13,640 bases of DNA from Clostridia bacterium. Lineage in GTDB: Bacteria > Bacillota > Clostridia > Oscillospirales > CAG-272. Positions within the stretch are counted from its first letter, which is position 1. Each line of letters opens with the position of its first letter. The stretch lies in the NCBI GenBank assembly GCA_017960705.1, contig JAGCYR010000081.1, positions 1-13,640 on the forward strand. The letters are read 5' to 3'. The position numbers and the translations under genes are program-made. Below are positions 6,720-13,640 of the stretch, one piece after another. The notes below the pieces were generated by a model. The model saw only the letters and a program-made list of their open reading frames with translations. It did no database searches and had not been told where the DNA came from.

Positions 6720-8015
6720 TCAGGGACGTTTGGTGCCGCAGTCGGCGCAGAACTTGCCGGTATTCTCTTTCCCGCACTCGGGGCAGAACCATTTGCCGTC
6801 GTCGGCTTTCGGCGCGGGGGAGCCGCACTCGGCGCAGAACTTGCCGGTGTTGACGGCGCCGCAGGAGCAGGTCCAGGTCCCCTTGGGAGCGGGTTTCGGA
6901 TTTCCGCACTCGGCGCAGAATTTGCCGGTATTGACGGCGCCGCAGGAACAGGTCCAGCTGTTCGCCGCCTTTTCCTCCGCCGCTTTCTTCGCCGCGGCTT
7001 CGCGCTCCTGCTGCTGACGGATCAGTTCCTGGTTATTGGCGCTCATATTGCCGAACATCGCGCCGCCGGCGTTCATACCGACGCCCATACCCATAAACGC
7101 CATGCCCGCGCCGTTCGAGTTCTTGCCCGCCGCCTCGAAGCCGCGCGCCATAGCGCCCTGCATATAGCCCTCGCGGACCGTCGCGTCGCCCAGCATAGCG
7201 CCCTGGTTGCGCATATTGATCAGTTTCTTGGATTCCTCGTCGTAGGAGATCGACGCGATACCGACCGCCTGGATCTCCATACCGCGCATCTTGTTCCAGT
7301 CCTCGTCGAGGATGGTCTGCATATAGCGCGACAGATCCCGTCCCTTCGACACGACCTGCGAGACGCGGACGCCGTCGGCGGACATCTGGTTGATCGCCGC
7401 CTGCAGAGCTTCGAGGAACTCGGAGAGGTACTGTTCGTTGATCTGCTTGATATCGACGTGGTCGGCGTTCTTCGCGATCGCCTCGGCGTAGAACTTCAGG
7501 GGATCGACGATCTTGATGGAATAGGTGCCGTGCGCGCGCAGGAAGAGCTCGGCGTTGTAGAAGTTATCGAAGTAGTTGACCGGGTTCGGGGTGCCGAACT
7601 TGATGCCCTTGATCTCCTGCAGGTTGATGTAGAGGACCTTCTGCTTCTGGCTCGGGACGCCGCTGAACTTCACACGGCTGAACGTGTCCTTAAGAGACGC
7701 GCCGAGCTGCCCGTTGAAGAGACTCGGGCTGGAGCTGTTCGAGACCTTATAGTAGCCCTCTTCCGCGGTATAGTCGACGACCTTGCCGCCGTCGAGCAGC
7801 ATCATGAACTGGTTGGGATAGACGTGGATGATCGAACCGTTCGAGACGATATCCTCGGTCCCCTTCTTATTGCCGAAACGGCGGTCGTTCCTCCGTACCG
7901 TCACGCCCTTCGCGCAAACGGTGGTGTCGCTCATGTTGTCCGCCTCGAGGACCTCAAGCCACTGGTCGGCGAGGTTGCCCGATACGGCGTTGGCGATCGC
8001 TTTGATAAGTCCCAT
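6720..8015 (-). CDS. SPFH/band-7 protein with three C-terminal zinc ribbons (YdjI-like)
   Basis: This is a 431-residue member of the SPFH (flotillin-related) superfamily, close in type to B. subtilis YdjI, a peripheral membrane-scaffold protein. The N terminus (GLIKAIANAVSGNLADQW) looks like an amphipathic helix rather than a membrane span. The SPFH region runs from about 30 to 270 and includes family-type stretches RRNDRRFGNKKGTEDIVSNG and IKFGTPNPV. Next come a Gly/Met-rich stretch at about 300-325 and a Gln/Glu/Ala/Lys helix at about 326-351. Three short zinc ribbons follow: C356/C358/C367/C370, C383/C385/C394/C397 and C411/C414/C423/C426. The start has AAAGGAAA (8023-8030) 7 bases ahead. 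It is the first gene of a five-gene operon whose next gene is a zinc-ribbon membrane protein, as in the ydj group. No PspA or TPM-domain gene is present in the window. Likely role: organising the membrane under envelope stress. Confidence 0.9.
   Translation of the reverse strand: MGLIKAIANAVSGNLADQWLEVLEADNMSDTTVCAKGVTVRRNDRRFGNKKGTEDIVSNGSIIHVYPNQFMMLLDGGKVVDYTAEEGYYKVSNSSSPSLFNGQLGASLKDTFSRVKFSGVPSQKQKVLYINLQEIKGIKFGTPNPVNYFDNFYNAELFLRAHGTYSIKIVDPLKFYAEAIAKNADHVDIKQINEQYLSEFLEALQAAINQMSADGVRVSQVVSKGRDLSRYMQTILDEDWNKMRGMEIQAVGIASISYDEESKKLINMRNQGAMLGDATVREGYMQGAMARGFEAAGKNSNGAGMAFMGMGVGMNAGGAMFGNMSANNQELIRQQQEREAAAKKAAEEKAANSWTCSCGAVNTGKFCAECGNPKPAPKGTWTCSCGAVNTGKFCAECGSPAPKADDGKWFCPECGKENTGKFCADCGTKRP
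6823..6956 (-). repeat. Tandem near-identical zinc-ribbon coding repeats (81-bp period)
   Basis: Bases 6823-6875 and 6904-6956 are two 53-base copies differing at only three positions, all silent; both encode WTCSCGAVNTGKFCAECG. The period is 81 bases (27 codons). A third, diverged copy lies nearer the gene end (about 6733-6785). The pattern suggests a recent in-frame duplication. Confidence 0.9.
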
Positions 8016-8031
8016 AGTTCAGTTTCCTTTC

Positions 8032-8075
8032 TCTTCGGTTTTTACCGCCCGCCGAAGAAATAATCCCCCGGGGGT
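8032..8075 (-). promoter_or_regulatory. Leader hairpin and GC palindrome upstream of the SPFH gene
   Basis: In the ~78-base 5' leader TCTTCGG (8032-8038) and CCGAAGA (8052-8058) form a 7-bp stem around a 13-base loop, ending just ahead of the AAAGGAAA ribosome binding site. Next to it lies the palindrome CCCCCGGGGG at 8066-8075. These could modulate translation, but no known riboswitch, including the purine class, was recognised. Confidence 0.35.
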
Positions 8076-8099
8076 CGGTTGCAGATTGCTCCATTTATC

Positions 8100-8128
8100 A
8101 TTATATACTATTGCGCCTAAAAAATCAA
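8100..8128 (-). promoter_or_regulatory. Sigma-A promoter of the SPFH-xpt operon
   Basis: Read on the minus strand: -35 TTGATT (8123-8128), 17-base spacer, -10 TATAAT (8100-8105). The -10 is a perfect consensus. Transcription should begin near 8093, giving a leader of about 78 bases. It is the only convincing promoter for the five genes down to 4108. It does not look like a sigma-W promoter, unlike the known control of the B. subtilis pspA-ydjGHI operon. Confidence 0.85.
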
Positions 8129-8177
8129 GATATTTTCGTCCCGATCTTCGCGGTTATTCCCCGCGCAAAAAAGCTTG

Positions 8178-8206
8178 AAAAAATCCCGCCGGGCGAGCCC
8201 GGCGGG
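8178..8206 (-). terminator. Intrinsic terminator of the minus-strand lipoprotein gene
   Basis: A perfect 9-bp stem, CCCGCCGGG (8185-8193) with CCCGGCGGG (8198-8206), encloses a 4-base loop. On the minus strand it is followed by A and then six T's (A-run 8178-8183 on the plus strand). It starts 13 bases after the lipoprotein stop and isolates that gene from the SPFH operon promoter at 8100-8128. Confidence 0.9.
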
Positions 8207-8219
8207 GGAAAAATGTTTT

Positions 8220-8936
8220 TTACGGTTCTTCGGTTCTGATCACGTCAAGAAAATCCCGAAAAGCCATTTGACCGATCAGCGGTTCTCCGTTTTCATTGTA
8301 GGCGTTGTCTTGCAGATATTGAACGTACCGTTGCGCGTATCCCGTGAACGTCTGCAACGCGAACCATTCTCCCGACGACGATTCCAATCGATAATACCGA
8401 ACGAACACGCCCTGATCGGTTTCGTAATAGAGGATCACTCCGTTTGACGGCGCAGGATCGCTACTGTTGGACAGGACGACGTTTTGAAGCGTGCAGCGAG
8501 TATCGAGGATCGTCATCTCTTCCCTGACGTTCAGAAGATCGCGGATAAAAGGAAGGTCGGTGTCTATATACCCGACAAACACGCTGACGGGATCTGTGGT
8601 GGAAAGTTTCAGAAGGATCGGATCCTTATCAAAGATCAGATAATAATGCTTCCAGAGAAAAGCGTCGTCCGAAAAATCGGCGGGAGACTGCGCCATTTGC
8701 TGCGGATAAAGAAACGGGAAATAACGCAGAACCGGTTGATCGGTCAGAGTAAACTCTTTGGGGGCATGATCGGAGTATTTGTAGTTTTCCGTATCACGCA
8801 GAACGGCATACTCCTCGTCCGTTATTTCGTCTCCGACAATGCTTGCAAAGCGTTTGTCCCGTGAAGGTTCACACGACGCGAGCAAAAGCAGCCCCAAAAC
8901 GAGAAGCAAAACGAAAGAAACGGCGCGCAACTTCAT
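8220..8936 (-). CDS. Lipoprotein of unknown function
   Basis: This is a 238-residue protein with a clear type II signal peptide: MKLR, a hydrophobic core to residue ~18, and lipobox LASC with the lipidated cysteine at 22. The mature part is acidic to neutral and aromatic-rich (for example RYFPFLYPQQM and WKHYYLIF), and no enzyme motif is visible; I do not recognise a family. The start is supported by AAAGGAGGG (8941-8949), 4 to 6 bases ahead. It is a single-gene unit with its own promoter at 9041-9069 and terminator at 8178-8206. Its base composition differs from its neighbours: I counted 28 G/C of 60 in both 8281-8340 and 8581-8640, against 40 of 60 in 9901-9960 of clpB. That may mean transfer or weak selection. 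Divergent from clpB, but no functional tie is evident. Confidence 0.85.
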   Translation of the reverse strand: MKLRAVSFVLLLVLGLLLLASCEPSRDKRFASIVGDEITDEEYAVLRDTENYKYSDHAPKEFTLTDQPVLRYFPFLYPQQMAQSPADFSDDAFLWKHYYLIFDKDPILLKLSTTDPVSVFVGYIDTDLPFIRDLLNVREEMTILDTRCTLQNVVLSNSSDPAPSNGVILYYETDQGVFVRYYRLESSSGEWFALQTFTGYAQRYVQYLQDNAYNENGEPLIGQMAFRDFLDVIRTEEP

Positions 8937-9040
8937 AAAGCCCTCCTTTGCATTATCTGTTTCCCTGACGATACGATAATTGATAAACGTTGTTATGCGG
9001 TCGGGAAACGGAGAAAATGATTGTGAAACCTTCTGCTTAC

Positions 9041-9069
9041 ATAATATACGAAAAAGAAAAAATTGTCAA
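9041..9069 (-). promoter_or_regulatory. Sigma-A promoter of the lipoprotein gene
   Basis: Read on the minus strand: -35 TTGACA (9064-9069, perfect), 17-base T-rich spacer, -10 TATTAT (9041-9046, one mismatch). The start point is expected near 9034, leaving a leader of about 98 bases before the ATG at 8936. Confidence 0.85.
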
Positions 9070-9153
9070 GGGGCAAAACGCACCCGCAGAACAGGGGCGC
9101 GTTCGACCGCTTCGTTATTCCCTATTCCTGCTGTCGGTTCGCCCGGCGGCGGG

Positions 9154-9180
9154 TTAGCACTCTTTGCGTCAGAGTGCTAA
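9154..9180 (+). promoter_or_regulatory. CIRCE operator (HrcA binding site) upstream of clpB
   Basis: TTAGCACTC, nine bases, GAGTGCTAA: an exact match to the CIRCE consensus bound by the HrcA repressor, which is released on heat shock. Within the divergent 363-base interval it lies 119 bases ahead of the clpB ATG and just upstream of the likely clpB promoter, so it should place clpB in the HrcA regulon. It is more than 80 bases from the lipoprotein promoter, which is probably unaffected. Confidence 0.97.
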
Positions 9181-9182
9181 CA

Positions 9183-9236
9183 TTTACAATTCGTTCACGG
9201 AATTTTCAAATTGCGTTCACGAGACGGGGCTATACT
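9183..9236 (+). promoter_or_regulatory. clpB: Probable clpB promoter region (two candidate sets)
   Basis: Candidate one: -35 TTTACA (9183-9188), 17-base spacer, -10 TCAAAT (9206-9211), with the -35 two bases after CIRCE. Candidate two: -10 TATACT (9231-9236) with a poor -35; TTGCGT at 9211-9216 is only 14 bases away. The first has better spacing, the second a better -10. In both cases the operators flank or overlap the polymerase footprint. Which one is used cannot be told from sequence. Confidence 0.45.
9192..9221 (+). repeat. CGTTCACG direct repeat, 22-bp period
   Basis: CGTTCACG occurs at 9192-9199 and again at 9214-9221, spaced by about two helical turns inside the clpB promoter region. 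It could be a protein-binding pair or chance; no known consensus was matched. Confidence 0.3.
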
Positions 9237-9246
9237 ATGTGCAGAT

Positions 9247-9263
9247 GGTCAAAGAAAGTCTAA
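9247..9263 (+). promoter_or_regulatory. CtsR-like operator upstream of clpB
   Basis: GGTCAAA-GAA-AGTCTAA fits the CtsR box RGTCAAA-NAN-RGTCAAA with a single mismatch (T for A in the second half). It lies 10 bases after the TATACT -10 candidate, so bound repressor would cover the start point. CtsR represses class III heat-shock (clp) genes in Bacillota. Together with CIRCE this indicates double repression of clpB. Confidence 0.75.
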
Positions 9264-9279
9264 CCGTTATTGGAACGGT
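9263..9279 (+). other. Small inverted repeat in the clpB leader
   Basis: ACCGTT (9263-9268) and AACGGT (9274-9279) form a 6-bp stem with a 5-base spacer, directly after the CtsR-like box and 7 bases before the GGAGGGG ribosome binding site. It could be a leader hairpin or operator; support is weak. Confidence 0.3.
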
Positions 9280-9285
9280 ACGAAC

Positions 9286-9292
9286 GGAGGGG
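9286..9292 (+). promoter_or_regulatory. clpB: Ribosome binding site fixing the clpB start
   Basis: GGAGGGG lies 7 bases ahead of the ATG at 9300. The frame is open from further upstream (9270), but an earlier start would put this site inside the gene, so 9300 is chosen. Confidence 0.8.
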
Positions 9293-9299
9293 AAAGAAT

Positions 9300-11897
<2,598 letters not shown>

Positions 11898-11908
11898 ACG
11901 AAATCACG

Positions 11909-11946
11909 CTCCGCGGAGGGGGTTTTCCCTTTCGCGGAGTCTTTTT
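11909..11946 (+). terminator. Intrinsic terminator of clpB
   Basis: CTCCGCG (11909-11915) pairs with CGCGGAG (11933-11939); inside, AGGG (11917-11920) pairs with CCCT (11927-11930). TCTTTTT follows at 11940-11946. It begins 11 bases after the clpB stop. Confidence 0.9.
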
Positions 11947-12027
11947 CGGTAACGAGAAGGGAGCGCCGACCGACCTTGCGTTCGTTTCCCCCGCGCGCGG
12001 TTTTTTCGTTTTTTTCTTTCTTATATA

Positions 12028-12056
12028 TTGCAATCCGGCGCGAAACGCGGTATAAT
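12028..12056 (+). promoter_or_regulatory. Sigma-A promoter of the EEP-domain lipoprotein gene
   Basis: -35 TTGCAA (12028-12033, four of six), 17-base spacer, -10 TATAAT (12051-12056, perfect). The start point should be near 12063, giving a leader of about 60 bases. A T-rich tract (about 12000-12021) just upstream could act as an UP-like element. Confidence 0.8.
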
Positions 12057-12121
12057 GGAATTCAAAAATCAAAACGGGACGCCGCTTTTCGGTCCCGAAT
12101 ACGCCCCTGAAAGGATCCGTT

Positions 12122-13624
12122 ATGAAAAGAATGAAACGACTGCTTGCGCTCCTGCTCGCCCCGATCCTTCTCCTGCTCGCCGCCTGCGGAGGGACTGCGG
12201 AGACCATCGCCGAGACCACCGCCGCACTGACCGCGGGCGACGGGAACTGCACGATCACCTTCTCGGTCGCGGGAAAAGAAAACGCCACGGTCAAAGTCGC
12301 TCCCGGCGAGACCCCGGTCTATCCCGGCGAGCTCTCGTGGGAGACCTCCGAGCACTACTACAAGATCACCGGCTGGGATAAGGAGATCGTCCCCGCGACC
12401 TCTGACGCGACCTACACGGCGACCGTCGGAGAATACGGGCTTCAAACCTACGACGTCCGCTTCAGTCTCAAAACCAGAGACGGGCTGGTCCGCACGTCGG
12501 TCCACGAAGGCGAGACGCCGACCCTGCCCCAGGACTACGACGCGCCCCACGCGACGGTCGACAAGATCGGTACCTTCACCGGCTGGGACAAGGAGATCGT
12601 CGCCCCGACCGCCGAGAACATGAAGGGTAAATCCTTCGTCGTCTATACCGCCAGGTACACCTACGAGACCCGCTACTACGACGTCAAGTTCGTCGTGGAG
12701 GGCGAGGAGTATACGGTAAAGGCCGCCGGGAAGACCGTCCCCGTCTGCCCCGTCACCCCCGAAAAGGACGGGATGCTCTTCGTCGGATGGGACAAGGAGA
12801 TCCTCGCCGCGACCTCGGACGCCGTCTACAACGCGATCTTCATGAGCGCCGACTGCCCCGAAAGCTTCACCGTCGCGACCTGGAATATCGGGCATTTCGC
12901 GAACGGCAACGCCGCCGCCTCCCGGATCAGCGACGCCGATTACGAGACCAAATCGGCGGAATACAGGGACTACATCGAGGGGCTGGACGCCGATATCCTC
13001 TGCCTCAACGAATACAGCCGTATGTTCACGGCGAGCAACACCGTCACGGCGGAAGCCGCGCTGTTTGAAGAAAGACCCCCGATCTTCTTCTCGGGCGAAC
13101 TGCGGCACTTCAGCTGCAACGCCGTCTTCTCGGGTCTGCCGCTCCAAAACATCACGCTCCACGATTACAAATGCAACCAGGGCGTCACGCTGCTCTACTC
13201 GTCGACCAACAAGGCGGAGTATTACTACTACGTCACCGCCGAACTCGTCATCGGCACCGAGACCGTCCACTTCGTCTTCACGCACCTCGCGTTCGACGAG
13301 GATCGCGAGCCCGACACGGTCTGTATGGCGCAGATCGCCGAGCTGATCGACCTGTATAAAGACGCCGAGCACGTCGTGATGATGGGCGACTGGAACGCCT
13401 ACCACAAGAATATGTTCGATCCGTTCGCCGAGGCGGGCTACACGCTGGGCAACTACGGCGAGATCCTGACCTGCACCGGTTCGAAGACCGGCGGGCTGGA
13501 ATGGGCGGTCGACGATATCATCGTCAAGGGTATGACCATGACGAATTTCCGCGCCGTCAACACGACCCTGTCGGATCACATCGCGGTCGTCTGCACGCTG
13601 ACGCTGACCAAAAGCGAGCCCTGA
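12122..13624 (+). CDS. Lipoprotein with three InlB B-type repeats and an endonuclease/exonuclease/phosphatase domain
   Basis: This 500-residue surface protein has a type II signal peptide and lipobox LAAC with the cysteine at 22. Three Listeria-Bacteroides repeats follow, marked by GWDKE at 84-88, 154-158 and 222-226. Residues ~245-497 form an EEP (DNase I-like) domain with a complete motif set: WNIGHF (N255), LNEYS (E297), THLAF (H388), GDWN (D423, N425), VDD (D464/D465) and SDH (D485, H486). Such enzymes cleave phosphodiester or phosphate esters in nucleic acids, sphingolipids or inositol phosphates with divalent metal. The ATG at 12122 has AAAGGA ahead of it; a second in-frame ATG is three codons on. 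It has its own promoter at 12028-12056. No terminator is visible before the window ends. Substrate is unknown; the lipid anchor points to extracellular nucleotides, nucleic acid or lipid. Domain calls are firm, function is not. Confidence 0.88.
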   Translation: MKRMKRLLALLLAPILLLLAACGGTAETIAETTAALTAGDGNCTITFSVAGKENATVKVAPGETPVYPGELSWETSEHYYKITGWDKEIVPATSDATYTATVGEYGLQTYDVRFSLKTRDGLVRTSVHEGETPTLPQDYDAPHATVDKIGTFTGWDKEIVAPTAENMKGKSFVVYTARYTYETRYYDVKFVVEGEEYTVKAAGKTVPVCPVTPEKDGMLFVGWDKEILAATSDAVYNAIFMSADCPESFTVATWNIGHFANGNAAASRISDADYETKSAEYRDYIEGLDADILCLNEYSRMFTASNTVTAEAALFEERPPIFFSGELRHFSCNAVFSGLPLQNITLHDYKCNQGVTLLYSSTNKAEYYYYVTAELVIGTETVHFVFTHLAFDEDREPDTVCMAQIAELIDLYKDAEHVVMMGDWNAYHKNMFDPFAEAGYTLGNYGEILTCTGSKTGGLEWAVDDIIVKGMTMTNFRAVNTTLSDHIAVVCTLTLTKSEP

Positions 13625-13640
13625 AGCGAATTAAAGTGAC

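Noticed and set aside
5601..8063. 820-codon plus-strand open frame across the SPFH and zinc-ribbon genes
   Set aside because: It spans two well-supported minus-strand genes, has low-complexity Arg/Gly/Ala/Val composition and no ribosome binding site or motif.
8016..8100. Search for a purine riboswitch in the leader of the xpt-containing operon
   Set aside because: The leader of about 78 bases shows only one short hairpin and a palindrome; the three-way-junction and conserved loop sequences of the purine class were not seen.
9024..9052. Possible ECF (sigma-W-like) promoter, TGAAAC followed by CGAA, reading toward clpB
   Set aside because: The -10 is not CGTA and the spacing is too long; the same bases are better explained as the -10 and start-site region of the minus-strand lipoprotein promoter.
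12062..13579. 505-codon minus-strand open frame antisense to the EEP lipoprotein gene
   Set aside because: The plus strand carries the signal peptide, repeats and catalytic motifs; the antisense frame shows only composition-driven openness.
13625..13640. Final 16 bases after the EEP lipoprotein
   Set aside because: Too short to show a terminator or a next gene.

Overview
The window most likely comes from a GC-rich member of the Bacillota (Clostridia-like, possibly an uncultured gut lineage; the exact taxon cannot be fixed from this sequence). Signs of this are strong GGAGG-type ribosome binding sites, sigma-A promoters with 17-bp spacers, a perfect CIRCE (HrcA) operator next to a CtsR-like box, a Bacillus-type xanthine phosphoribosyltransferase, lipobox lipoproteins and a YdjI/YdjG-like SPFH plus zinc-ribbon pair. 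No tRNA, rRNA, CRISPR array or mobile element was seen.

Layout. (1) Positions 1-3782, plus strand: the 3' end of an FtsX-type permease gene, overlapping by ATGA with a 991-residue ATPase-permease fusion of the MacB/FtsX class. Together they look like one ABC transporter with a very large extracytoplasmic domain. (2) Positions 3783-4107: a convergent, AT-richer interval holding several hairpins, at least one good plus-strand intrinsic terminator, and a 16-bp-stem structure that could be a small RNA. (3) Positions 8128 down to 4108, minus strand: a compact five-gene operon read from one good sigma-A promoter. It encodes an SPFH protein with three C-terminal zinc ribbons, a double zinc-ribbon membrane protein, a small single-pass membrane protein, xanthine phosphoribosyltransferase (xpt) and a two-pass membrane protein of unknown function. 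Gaps between genes are 1 to 20 bases. (4) Positions 8936-8220, minus strand: an unrecognised lipoprotein with its own promoter and terminator and visibly lower GC. (5) Positions 8937-9299: a divergent control region carrying the lipoprotein promoter on one strand and the clpB heat-shock operators on the other. (6) Positions 9300-11897, plus strand: clpB, followed by an intrinsic terminator. (7) Positions 12028-13624, plus strand: a lipoprotein with three Listeria-Bacteroides (InlB B-type) repeats and a complete endonuclease/exonuclease/phosphatase domain, read from its own promoter.

How the parts relate. Much of the window concerns the cell envelope and protein quality: an ABC exporter/extruder-type transporter, an SPFH membrane-stress module, the ClpB disaggregase under heat-shock repressors, and two lipoproteins. 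The most unusual item is the placement of a purine-salvage gene in the same transcript as the SPFH/zinc-ribbon membrane module. All functional statements are from reading the sequence; no database search was run.
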